In this document: piece by piece, positions 1 through 5,187 of the stretch | Position numbering within the stretch: the stretch's first letter is position 1 | Layout: every line of letters starts with the position of its first letter | DNA from: Candidatus Aenigmatarchaeota archaeon | GTDB lineage: Archaea; Aenigmatarchaeota; Aenigmatarchaeia; QMZP01; JAFGSV01 | Assembly (NCBI GenBank): GCA_030624445.1 | Contig: JAUXKD010000048.1 | Coordinates: forward strand, 1-5,264 | DNA length: 5,264 nt | Direction: 5' to 3' | Position numbers and translations under genes: made by a program | Notes under the pieces: model-generated | What the model saw: only the letters and a program-made list of their open reading frames with translations | Database searches by the model: none | What the model was told of the DNA's origin: nothing

Positions 1-240
1 CCTGTCCCCGTGCTTCTTGACCTTCTTGATTACCCCCAGGACCTCGAGCAGGTCGAGGCTCAGCGAAATCATGCCGGAAGAGTAGCGGGTTTTCCTGGCA
101 AGCCCCTGCAGGGATAACATCCTGCCTTCCACAAGCAGCGCTCCTATTATTTTCCCGTTTATGGGGGAGTAGCCAAGCGTGCTCGCCAGCTCAGAGAATA
201 CAGAGAATATCTGCTCCTCGATCTCCAGTGCGTTTGCCAT
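1..240 (-). CDS. GbsR/MarR-like winged-helix transcriptional regulator (partial, C-terminus outside window)
   Basis: The start codon is ATG at 240-238 and the frame is open through position 1, giving 80 residues with no stop, so the C-terminal part is missing. Residues 26-37 form a hydrophobic helix (PINGKIIGALLV). Residues 43-67 form a helix-turn-helix (SLQGLARKTRYSSGMISLSL, then DLLEVLG), and residues 69-80 begin the wing (VIKKVKKHGDR). This order and wording fit the GbsR branch of MarR-type regulators, which in bacteria control glycine-betaine genes; other winged-helix families cannot be excluded from 80 residues. It should be a cytoplasmic dimeric DNA-binding protein. It is divergent from the tetraether synthase gene and shares an 86-base AT-rich gap with it, so autoregulation and control of that gene are plausible (inference). 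An AT-rich TATA-like run at 255-268 lies about 25 bases before the ATG and no Shine-Dalgarno sequence is seen, so the mRNA may be leaderless. Confidence 0.7.
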   Translation of the reverse strand, partial: MANALEIEEQIFSVFSELASTLGYSPINGKIIGALLVEGRMLSLQGLARKTRYSSGMISLSLDLLEVLGVIKKVKKHGDR

Positions 241-326
241 GTAAACAACCCAATATTTATATATTTATGTAACAAATTTAAATTGAGTATTTAAAACTTT
301 TAAAAAACATTAAAAGTTGATGCCAC
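241..326. promoter_or_regulatory. Divergent promoter region between the regulator and tes
   Basis: This is an 86-base, very AT-rich gap between two start codons pointing away from each other. For the minus-strand regulator, a TATA-like run at 255-268 sits about 20-28 bases before its ATG. For tes, TATTTAAA at 288-295 would start transcription near 315-320, and TTTTAAAA at 298-305 would start it at the ATG itself. A 10-base palindrome AATTTAAATT at 275-284 lies at the middle of the gap. No good Shine-Dalgarno sequence precedes either gene. The promoter assignments come from archaeal spacing rules, not data. Confidence 0.6.
295..318. repeat. Perfect 9-bp inverted repeat, candidate operator for tes
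   Basis: The left arm AACTTTTAA (295-303) and right arm TTAAAAGTT (310-318) are exact reverse complements separated by 6 bases (AAAACA). The repeat lies immediately downstream of or over the candidate tes TATA boxes and ends 8 bases before the tes ATG. A dimeric winged-helix protein such as the divergent regulator could bind it and block polymerase recruitment. Low sequence complexity (mostly A and T) raises the chance of coincidence, but 9 of 9 matches including the C/G pair is notable. If transcribed it could also form a weak hairpin. Confidence 0.55.
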
Positions 327-1919
327 ATGACTGCAAAAAAAGGCGGGAGAAAGCACATCAGGGCGACGAGTTCCATCTGCCCGGAATGCCTGGTCACGAT
401 TAGTGCTGAGATTTTCGATGAGGACGGGAAGGTCTGGATCTCGAAGGAGTGCAAAAAGCACGGCAGGTTCGATGACCTTTACTGGGGCTCGACAGAGATG
501 TACAGGAAGGCGGAGAGATTCGCAAAGGACGGCAGGGGCGTCTCGAACCCGAGCATCACGAAGAAGAATCCCGTGTGCCCGAAAGACTGCGGGTTGTGCA
601 GCATGCACAAATCCCACACGGCCCTGGCCAACCTTGTCATGACCAACCGGTGCGACCTCTCCTGCTGGTACTGCTTCTTCTATGCGAAAAGGATGGGCTA
701 TATTTATGAACCGACGATGGAAGAGCTCGAGGAAATGGTGAAGAACCTTGTCAACGAGAAACCGACACCATGCAATGCCATCCAGTTAACAGGCGGAGAA
801 CCGACGCTGAGGGACGACGTCGTCGAGCTGGTCAGGATCTGCAAGCGCTACGGCGTCGACCACGTCCAGCTGAACACGAACGGCATCAGGCTCTCACATG
901 ATCTGGAAATGCTCAAAAAGGTAAGGGAGGCCGGAGTGAACACCCTTTACCTGAGCTTCGATGGTGTGACGGCGAAGACCAACCCCAAGAACCATTGGGA
1001 AATACCCGGTGTTCTCGACAACTGCAGGAAGGCCGGCGAGATGGGGATCGTCCTGGTACCGACCGTGATAAGATCGCGTAACGACCATGAAATGGGGGAC
1101 ATGCTGAGGTTCGCTTTCAGGAACAACGACGTCGTGCGCGGGGTCAATTACCAGCCCGTTTCCCTTGTGGGACGGATAAGCAGGGCCGAAAGGAAGAAGA
1201 TGAGGATAACCATACCCGACGCCATACAGAAGATCGAGGAACAGACGGACGGTCAGGTCGGCAAGGAGGACTTCTATCCCGTGCCGACGCCGTACTCCTT
1301 CAGCAACTTCGTGAACGCACTGACAGGAAAGCCGCAGTACGAACTGACGTCCCATTTCGCGTGCGGCATGGCCACATACATATTCAACGACGAGGGGAAG
1401 ATGCTGCCAATAACGCGCTTCGTCGACGTGGAGGGTCTCCTGGAGTATCTGGACGAGAAAGCCGAGGAGTTGAAGGCGGGAAAAAGCAAATACATAGTCG
1501 GGACGAAGCTTCTCTACAGGCTGGGCTCCTTCATTGACAAGGGAAGGGGCCCGAAAGGCTTCAGCCTGGCCAAATTACTTTACAACACCCTGATGAAGCA
1601 CGACTACAGGGCGCTCGGGGAATTGCAGCACCGTTCTCTTTTCGTTGGCATGATGCACTTCCAGGACAAGTATAACTTCGACATGGAAAGGGTGAAAAGG
1701 TGCTGCATCCATTACGCCATGACGGACGGGAGGATCGTGCCTTTCTGCACTTTCAACGTGATACCCGAATGGTACAGGGACGTCAGCCAGAAATCGCAGG
1801 GCGTGTCCTTCAGCGAATGGGAACAGTCAACAGGGAAGGCCCTTAAAGATGATCTGTACAAAAGGGACGTCAAGTCGCTGACCAGTTCCGATCTCTACAA
1901 AAAGACGTACGGCAGGTAA
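327..1919 (+). CDS. tes: Tetraether lipid synthase Tes (radical SAM; GDGT-forming)
   Basis: This 530-residue radical SAM enzyme closely matches the archaeal Tes family (type member MJ0619, also called GDGT-MAS). That family joins the phytanyl tails of two archaeol lipids by C-C bonds to make membrane-spanning tetraethers. Seen in order: an N-terminal metal-binding segment (CPEC at 18-21, Cys42, His45); a first CxxxCxxC at Cys84/88/91; the radical SAM cluster motif CDLSCWYC at Cys109/113/116; the SAM-binding GGEP at 156-159; the family-typical stretches QLNTNG, LSFDG and HWEIPG; and C-terminal cysteines 346, 459, 460 and 474. The family is known to carry several Fe-S clusters plus a mononuclear metal; I cannot assign every ligand. 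MJ0619 was earlier annotated as a pterin methyltransferase, so older databases may use that name. Its length is normal and no lesion is seen. ATG 327 lacks a clear Shine-Dalgarno sequence. It probably acts at the cytoplasmic face of the membrane. It stands alone on plus, convergent with spt4, and is probably controlled through the inverted repeat just upstream. Confidence 0.9.
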   Translation: MTAKKGGRKHIRATSSICPECLVTISAEIFDEDGKVWISKECKKHGRFDDLYWGSTEMYRKAERFAKDGRGVSNPSITKKNPVCPKDCGLCSMHKSHTALANLVMTNRCDLSCWYCFFYAKRMGYIYEPTMEELEEMVKNLVNEKPTPCNAIQLTGGEPTLRDDVVELVRICKRYGVDHVQLNTNGIRLSHDLEMLKKVREAGVNTLYLSFDGVTAKTNPKNHWEIPGVLDNCRKAGEMGIVLVPTVIRSRNDHEMGDMLRFAFRNNDVVRGVNYQPVSLVGRISRAERKKMRITIPDAIQKIEEQTDGQVGKEDFYPVPTPYSFSNFVNALTGKPQYELTSHFACGMATYIFNDEGKMLPITRFVDVEGLLEYLDEKAEELKAGKSKYIVGTKLLYRLGSFIDKGRGPKGFSLAKLLYNTLMKHDYRALGELQHRSLFVGMMHFQDKYNFDMERVKRCCIHYAMTDGRIVPFCTFNVIPEWYRDVSQKSQGVSFSEWEQSTGKALKDDLYKRDVKSLTSSDLYKKTYGR

Positions 1920-1964
1920 CGGCGAATCCTTGGACCTGCAGCCAGAAGTGGCCGGTTCAGTTCT

Positions 1965-2156
1965 TCACTTCGTCCACAGGCTGTATTTGCCTTTCTTCGT
2001 TATTTTGAGGACCTTTGCTATCTCGGACTCGTTGGGATCGTTGATTATGACCATCCCCTTCCAGGAATGGGAAAAATTCGATTCCCCGCACAGTGGGCAG
2101 ACGTCACCCTTCACGAACAGCTTGTCGTTCCTGCATACCTTTTCACCGTATCTCAT
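1965..2156 (-). CDS. spt4: Transcription elongation factor Spt4 (RNA polymerase subunit E''), Cys-to-Asp variant
   Basis: This 63-residue protein matches archaeal Spt4/RpoE''. That factor pairs with the NGN domain of Spt5 to close the RNA polymerase clamp and make elongation processive. Seen: a CPLCGE zinc knuckle (Cys20, Cys23) and the family core WKGMVIINDPNESEIAKVL followed by the C-terminal strand GKYSLWTK. The first half of the zinc site usually reads CxxC, but here it is CRND (Cys8, Asp11), so one ligand is changed from Cys to Asp. The codon is GAC, two base changes from TGC, so a single sequencing error does not explain it. The start is fixed: an in-frame TGA directly precedes ATG 2156. 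The gene follows rpo7 after 11 bases and is very likely co-transcribed with it. Its 3' end faces tes, 45 bases from the tes stop. Confidence 0.9.
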   Translation of the reverse strand: MRYGEKVCRNDKLFVKGDVCPLCGESNFSHSWKGMVIINDPNESEIAKVLKITKKGKYSLWTK

Positions 2157-2169
2157 TCACCTTGCACCT
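2157..2169 (-). promoter_or_regulatory. Tandem Shine-Dalgarno-like sites before spt4
   Basis: Reading the minus strand, AGGTG at 2169-2165 overlaps the rpo7 stop codon and lies 8 bases before the spt4 ATG, a normal archaeal spacing. A second copy, AGGTGA at 2162-2157, abuts the ATG and is too close to act in the classical way. The first copy is the likelier ribosome-binding site. Its overlap with the rpo7 stop suggests translational coupling. Confidence 0.5.
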
Positions 2170-2749
2170 ACTCTTTTTTACCCGCCTTTGCCTTTTCGGA
2201 GCTCTTCTTGTGCCTGTCCCTCTCTTCCTTAATCCAATCGGGACAACCGAGATTGGGCTGCCTCGCGGTAAGCCCTATCTTGTATTCCCTGCCCGAGACG
2301 GAAACCGATATTATTCTGGCCCTGATGGTGTCACCCTCTTTCAGCTTGTGCTTGCTCTCCTTTCCAGTGAATATCGCGTTTTTCCTGTCATAGCTGACAA
2401 AGTCGTCCATTATCTGGCTGACGTGTATCATCCCGTCAACCGGGCCCATTCTCATGAACGCCCCGAATTCCGTCACGTCTATGACTTCCCCCGTGACTAT
2501 TTCGTGCTGCCTGGGCGTGTAGACCAATACCTCGAAGACAACCGGATAGTGAACCGCCCCGTCACCGACGTATATTCTGCCTTCCCCTGTGCTTTTCACG
2601 TCCATGACTACCAGGATGACGCCAAGATCCTTATCTACCACGCCTTCCCATTTTTCCACAAGGCTGGCCTTAACGGCTTCCTTGAGCCCGAGCTCGAATT
2701 TGGCGGGCGGTATTCCTACATCATCCTCGACTTCGATAAACCTGTACAT
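2168..2749 (-). CDS. rpo7: DNA-directed RNA polymerase subunit Rpo7 (RpoE')
   Basis: This 193-residue protein matches archaeal Rpo7, the counterpart of eukaryotic Rpb7. With Rpo4 it forms the RNA polymerase stalk that binds nascent RNA and helps open promoters. Residues 1-80 are the N-terminal tip domain, with the family phrases FIEVEDDVGIPP, VDKDLGVILVV and GEGRIYVGDGAVHYPVVFE. Residues 82-163 are an S1/OB RNA-binding domain (VTGEVIDVTEFGAFMRMGPVDGMIHVSQI and IGLTARQPNLG; both shown only in part here as key segments). A Lys/Glu-rich tail of about 25 residues ends the protein. An in-frame TAA a short way upstream, with no other start codon in between, fixes ATG 2749 as the start. GTGAT at 2757-2753 is a close-spaced Shine-Dalgarno candidate. 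A TATA box at 2801-2808 (minus CTTATATA) predicts a leader of about 30 bases. spt4 follows 11 bases downstream. Confidence 0.95.
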   Translation of the reverse strand: MYRFIEVEDDVGIPPAKFELGLKEAVKASLVEKWEGVVDKDLGVILVVMDVKSTGEGRIYVGDGAVHYPVVFEVLVYTPRQHEIVTGEVIDVTEFGAFMRMGPVDGMIHVSQIMDDFVSYDRKNAIFTGKESKHKLKEGDTIRARIISVSVSGREYKIGLTARQPNLGCPDWIKEERDRHKKSSEKAKAGKKE

Positions 2750-2800
2750 AACATCACTTATTTCCGTGACTCCCGATTGTTATTACATTGCTCGCAGTTG

Positions 2801-2808
2801 TATATAAG
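2801..2808 (-). promoter_or_regulatory. TATA box for the rpo7-spt4 operon
   Basis: The minus strand reads CTTATATA. Counting about 26 bases on, transcription would begin near 2779, giving a leader of about 30 bases to the rpo7 ATG that contains the GTGAT ribosome-binding candidate. The same octamer occurs near 4968-4975, at another promoter in this window. Confidence 0.55.
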
Positions 2809-2827
2809 TAATCCCCGGGATGGATTA
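2809..2827. repeat. Inverted repeat abutting the rpo7 TATA box
   Basis: Arms TAATCC (2809-2814) and GGATTA (2822-2827) flank a 7-base spacer. Inside lies a second small palindrome, ATCCC-C-GGGAT (2811-2821). The repeat directly adjoins the TATA box at 2801-2808, in the position of the TFB recognition element and just upstream. It could be a regulator site or chance; 6-base arms alone are weak evidence. Confidence 0.3.
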
Positions 2828-2845
2828 AATTATATGTGGCAAAGG

Positions 2846-2855
2846 AAATAAAAAA
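2846..2855 (-). terminator. T-rich terminator after the PIN-domain gene
   Basis: Reading the minus strand, the PIN gene stop TAG is followed at once by TTTTTTATTT. Archaeal polymerase terminates on short U-tracts without needing a hairpin. Together with the new TATA box near 2805 this suggests that rpo7-spt4 is a separate transcript, at least in part. Confidence 0.45.
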
Positions 2856-3254
2856 CTAACCCTCCCTCAGTTGTTTTTTGGGAGGAGCAAACACGAGATA
2901 TTTTCCCTGCCTTATTATCACAACTTTGGCTCCCCTTTTGAGCAGTGTTCTCTTGAGCTTCGCGTCGATTGTGCACACGGTCATGTCCCTGTTTAACGCA
3001 TAGGTCATGATCTTCCTGTCGGTATTCCCGGGGCGTGTCTTTATCACACTCACGCCCACTTTTCCGAGGATGGCCAGCGAAAGCCTCGAATCCCTGGCCT
3101 TTTTCCCTCTTCCCGAGGAAAGCTTTTCCAGCTCCCGGATTACGAGGTCGAGTACGTACATTTCAGGCTTTCCGAATTTCCTGAGCTCCGTAACGACGTC
3201 TATCTTGGAGCCCGTTGCCGATACTATGAAGCTCGTGTCAATCAGGAATTTCAT
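2856..3254 (-). CDS. PIN-domain ribonuclease, archaeal Fcf1-like / VapC9-like
   Basis: This 132-residue single-domain protein has a PIN fold. Acidic residues at the expected spacing are Asp6 (FLIDTSFIV), Glu41 (LVIRELEKL), Asp79 (NTDRKIMTYAL) and Asp97 (CTIDAKLK), which would hold the catalytic Mg or Mn ions for RNA cleavage. The C-terminal strand IIRQGKYLVFA is typical of the archaeal PIN proteins encoded beside rpo7, which resemble eukaryotic Fcf1/Utp24, a pre-rRNA endonuclease. A role in rRNA processing is therefore possible but unproven. It has no antitoxin-like partner beside it, so a toxin role is less likely. ATG 3254 has no Shine-Dalgarno sequence; a TATA-like ATTTTAACC at 3274-3283 sits 25 bases before it, fitting a leaderless mRNA. 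It lies just upstream of rpo7 on the same strand with a T-tract between them. Confidence 0.8.
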   Translation of the reverse strand: MKFLIDTSFIVSATGSKIDVVTELRKFGKPEMYVLDLVIRELEKLSSGRGKKARDSRLSLAILGKVGVSVIKTRPGNTDRKIMTYALNRDMTVCTIDAKLKRTLLKRGAKVVIIRQGKYLVFAPPKKQLREG

Positions 3255-3273
3255 GGATGTTAATTGATTTGGG

Positions 3274-3283
3274 GGTTAAAATC
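3274..3283 (-). promoter_or_regulatory. TATA-like element for the PIN-domain gene
   Basis: The minus strand reads GATTTTAACC here, centred about 25 bases before ATG 3254. With no ribosome-binding site visible, transcription starting at the ATG is the simplest reading. A second TATA-like GGTTATAAGG at 3333-3342 would give a leader of about 55 bases and is an alternative. Confidence 0.4.
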
Positions 3284-3291
3284 TGTGTTCC

Positions 3292-3297
3292 AAAAAA
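3292..3297 (-). terminator. T6 tract downstream of the AMMECR1 gene
   Basis: The minus strand carries six consecutive T residues (in GCTTTTTTGG) about 57 bases past the AMMECR1 stop and just before the PIN-gene TATA-like element. It is short, so it is only a plausible archaeal U-tract terminator. Confidence 0.3.
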
Positions 3298-3353
3298 GCT
3301 TCCGATGCGCTAATTCACAGAACGGCGATCAGCCTTATAACCAGAATCGAAAA

Positions 3354-3968
3354 TCACTCTTCAATCTTGGGCTTTTTCTCTATTATTTTTACCGGTCCTT
3401 TCGGGTATTCCTCCCCGAATACATCCGCCCGGAACTTGTATATTTTGACGTCCTTGTCGAGCCACTGGCTGGAATCAAGGGACGCCTTTATGCACAGGTT
3501 GCCAAGGTATGACTTCCTGCTCCATTTGTACTGCAAAGGAACCTTCGGAAGGAGCAGCCCCCTGTAATGGCCCTTCTCTATTATCAGGCCGTCTTTTCCC
3601 ATGTCTATCTTTTCAGGATATTCCTCGGGGTCTTTGACCACTATGAGCTCTGGCTTCGTAAGAACAGAGACCTCTATTGTTACCTTGTCGATTTCCCCCT
3701 TCTGGAGCGCTGCCGGGAACCTCGGGTCTTCCGTGACGGAGACCGCGCACTGCTTGAGAGCCTCTATGAGCGGAAACACGGGCTCCGGGAATCCTATGCA
3801 CCCCCTGAGTTTCCCATCCGGGTAAGAATGAAGCGATATGAAAAGTCCACTCTTCTCGTCAAACACGCTTGGGTAATTCTTGGGAATGATTACTTCGCCT
3901 TTCTTGATATGCGACTCTATGGCTTTCCTCGCGAGCTGGACCAGTAGCTCCCCGTAATATTTGTCCAT
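3354..3968 (-). CDS. AMMECR1-domain protein
   Basis: With ATG 3968 the protein has 204 residues, the usual size for free-standing archaeal AMMECR1 proteins. The signature LRGCIGF is at residues 54-60, with Cys57 in the middle of the invariant LRGCIG motif. Other family phrases are TEDPRFPA, IEVSVLTKP, and near the end LLPKVPLQYKWSRKSYLGNLCIKA. The fold is known from archaeal structures, but the biochemical function is unknown; the conserved motif suggests a catalytic or nucleic-acid-related role. A TTG at 3983 could extend it by five residues. However, a TATA-like AATTTATTTAAG (3986-3997) is centred about 25 bases before ATG 3968, so a leaderless start there fits better. It lies downstream of the DHH gene on the same strand. 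No MEMO or AmmeMemoRadiSam radical SAM partner is adjacent; tes is a different family. Confidence 0.92.
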   Translation of the reverse strand: MDKYYGELLVQLARKAIESHIKKGEVIIPKNYPSVFDEKSGLFISLHSYPDGKLRGCIGFPEPVFPLIEALKQCAVSVTEDPRFPAALQKGEIDKVTIEVSVLTKPELIVVKDPEEYPEKIDMGKDGLIIEKGHYRGLLLPKVPLQYKWSRKSYLGNLCIKASLDSSQWLDKDVKIYKFRADVFGEEYPKGPVKIIEKKPKIEE

Positions 3969-3985
3969 TAAAAGAATAGACAACG

Positions 3986-3997
3986 CTTAAATAAATT
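3986..3997 (-). promoter_or_regulatory. TATA-like element for the AMMECR1 gene
   Basis: The minus strand reads AATTTATTTAAG in the 38-base gap between the DHH stop (4007) and ATG 3968. Its centre is about 25 bases before that ATG, predicting a leaderless message and showing that AMMECR1 need not depend on DHH-gene transcription. Confidence 0.45.
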
Positions 3998-4006
3998 GAT
4001 GGTCCG

Positions 4007-4960
4007 TTACTTCACCATCGAGCTCACGCGTTTCAGGAATTCTTCCAGCGTTCCGGGAGGTATCCTGGCCCCCGCCGCCTCGGGGTGGCCGCCTCCGGAG
4101 CCGCCGACAAGTTCCGCCGCTTTTTCCATGACAATGTTCAGCGGAACGTCCGTTTTTCTCTTCCTGGCGGTCACGTCTACGTGTCTTTCCCTGTCGTAGA
4201 CGCAGAGTCCTATCGGGCTGTCTGTAACCGTCGCGGCAAAGAGTGCGGCTGGCCCCCTGAATCCGAAATGTGGCATGTTCACGATCAAGCCGATCCCGTT
4301 CTCCTTCTTGGCGTTTTTCTTTACGAAATCGTACAGCCTGAACTCCCTCGTGACGGCCTCCTTGGCCGACTTCACGAGGCCCGGGACGTCCGATGGGTTC
4401 TTCCCCCTTGCCATGGTTTCCACTATGCGCCTCTTTGAATCATACCTGTCGAACTCCCTGTTCTTTATCCCGAGAATGAGAGTTGAAACCTCGAAAAACA
4501 AGGCCCTCCTGTCCCAGTTTTCCATCCTTTCCTTTGCGAACGGCGTGTCGTCCTCGTAATCGCCTATCGCGCCGTACAGGGCTACCCATACCCTCTCCCT
4601 GGGGATATCCTTCTGGAAATGCCTGTAAACAATCTCGGACGCGCTCACATTCAGCCTGTGGAGGTATTTCGTCACCTTGATATCGCTTTTATTCAGGATC
4701 TTCGGGAGCATGTGGTGGTCGAAATAGAGTATCTCGCTCTCCCTTCCTTTCTCTTCCAGCGTCCCGGCTATCTCCCTTGCATGCTTCCTCGTTATCGCAA
4801 TGTCGCATATGATGATCCTCTCGGCTTTGGTATTCTTCAGGTCGCCGAGAAAGGATACGGGCTTTGTGAAAAAAATCTGGGCGTCGGGAAACCTCGCCTG
4901 AGCTATGGCGCCCGCGCACATCCCGTCGCAGTCGGCGTGGGTGAGAATGACTGTTTTCAT
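4007..4960 (-). CDS. DHH-family phosphoesterase (DHH-DHHA1)
   Basis: With ATG 4960 the protein has 317 residues. All DHH metal-site motifs are present: HADCDG (Asp10, Asp12), ICDIA (Asp53), the name-giving FDHHM (Asp81, His82, His83) and GAIGDYED (Asp134). The C-terminal DHHA1 domain ends with the glycine-rich substrate loop GGSGGGHPEAAG at 286-297. Family members are Mn-dependent enzymes that hydrolyse short oligonucleotides, cyclic dinucleotide products, pAp or single-stranded DNA. Which applies here cannot be told. It is shorter than archaeal GINS-associated RecJ (GAN), so that identity is less likely; an NrnA- or RecJ-like exonuclease is the safest call. A TTG at 4978 would add six residues, but a TATA box at 4982-4990 is centred 26 bases before ATG 4960, favouring a leaderless ATG start. 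The neighbour downstream is AMMECR1. Confidence 0.9.
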   Translation of the reverse strand: MKTVILTHADCDGMCAGAIAQARFPDAQIFFTKPVSFLGDLKNTKAERIIICDIAITRKHAREIAGTLEEKGRESEILYFDHHMLPKILNKSDIKVTKYLHRLNVSASEIVYRHFQKDIPRERVWVALYGAIGDYEDDTPFAKERMENWDRRALFFEVSTLILGIKNREFDRYDSKRRIVETMARGKNPSDVPGLVKSAKEAVTREFRLYDFVKKNAKKENGIGLIVNMPHFGFRGPAALFAATVTDSPIGLCVYDRERHVDVTARKRKTDVPLNIVMEKAAELVGGSGGGHPEAAGARIPPGTLEEFLKRVSSMVK

Positions 4961-4998
4961 ATCGAAATATATAAGCAATCGGATATAAGAATTAATTG
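4961..4998. promoter_or_regulatory. Interlocked divergent promoters of the DHH and lipoprotein genes
   Basis: Only 38 bases separate the two start codons. TATATAAG at 4968-4975 is centred about 27 bases before the lipoprotein ATG (4999) on plus. GATATAAGA at 4982-4990, read on minus as TCTTATATC, is centred 26 bases before the DHH ATG (4960). Each box therefore lies between the other box and its start site, and the two share the direct repeat ATATAAG (4969-4975, 4983-4989). Two polymerases could hardly assemble at once. Confidence 0.5.
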
Positions 4999-5187
4999 AT
5001 GAACAAGACTATTATACTCATAATGGGTATTGTAGCTATTCTATTTGTTTCTGGATGTGCACAGGTTGAAAAAGAATGCGATACTGACACCGATTGTCAG
5101 ACTAGGACCTGTTTCACGGTACAATGCAAGGATAATAAATGTGCTTATTCCTCTATTGCTAACTGTTGTGGAAATGAAGTATGTTAA
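4999..5187 (+). CDS. Cys-rich lipoprotein, N-terminal part, ended by an in-frame TAA
   Basis: From ATG 4999 there are 62 residues. A lipoprotein signal is clear: short charged start (NK), hydrophobic core at residues 4-17 (TIILIMGIVAILFV), and lipobox VSGC with Cys20 as the predicted lipidated residue, so the protein should be anchored on the outer face of the cytoplasmic membrane. The mature part is a cysteine-rich repeat (ECDTDTDC, RTC, VQC, NKCAYS, NCCGNEVC) of the kind found in surface proteins of DPANN-type archaea; function unknown. A TTG at 4996 is an alternative start, but ATG fits better. The TAA at 5185-5187 falls inside a recognisable motif and the frame stays open afterwards, so the gene is probably a disrupted copy of a longer protein. 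Base composition is AT-richer and codons (TGT, AAT, GAT, AAA) differ from the neighbours. Confidence 0.65.
   Translation: MNKTIILIMGIVAILFVSGCAQVEKECDTDTDCQTRTCFTVQCKDNKCAYSSIANCCGNEVC

Noticed and set aside
894..1355. 153-codon minus-strand frame inside tes
   Set aside because: It is antisense to conserved Tes coding sequence, with no motif and no promoter or ribosome-binding site of its own.
1930..1941. Hairpin terminator between the convergent tes and spt4 genes
   Set aside because: The best local stem (GCCA/TGGC) is only 4 bases and no T-tract follows, so it is not supportable as a terminator.
2093..2851. Long open frame (252 codons) on the plus strand
   Set aside because: It lies opposite rpo7, whose product is unmistakable on the minus strand. 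The plus-strand translation shows no recognisable domain, so it is a shadow frame.
2856..3254. VapC toxin of a toxin-antitoxin pair
   Set aside because: No small antitoxin gene adjoins it, and the position beside rpo7 matches the housekeeping archaeal Fcf1-like PIN proteins.
3567..3947. 126-codon plus-strand frame opposite the AMMECR1 gene
   Set aside because: The minus-strand frame carries the LRGCIG signature and whole-family similarity; the plus frame is a by-product.
327..3968. Possible AmmeMemoRadiSam system (AMMECR1 plus a radical SAM protein in one window)
   Set aside because: The radical SAM protein here is of the Tes family, lies on the other strand about 1.4 kb away, and no MEMO protein is present.
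5185..5187. TAA reassigned to an amino acid throughout the genome
   Set aside because: tes ends properly with TAA after a complete-length protein, so TAA works as a stop in this window.
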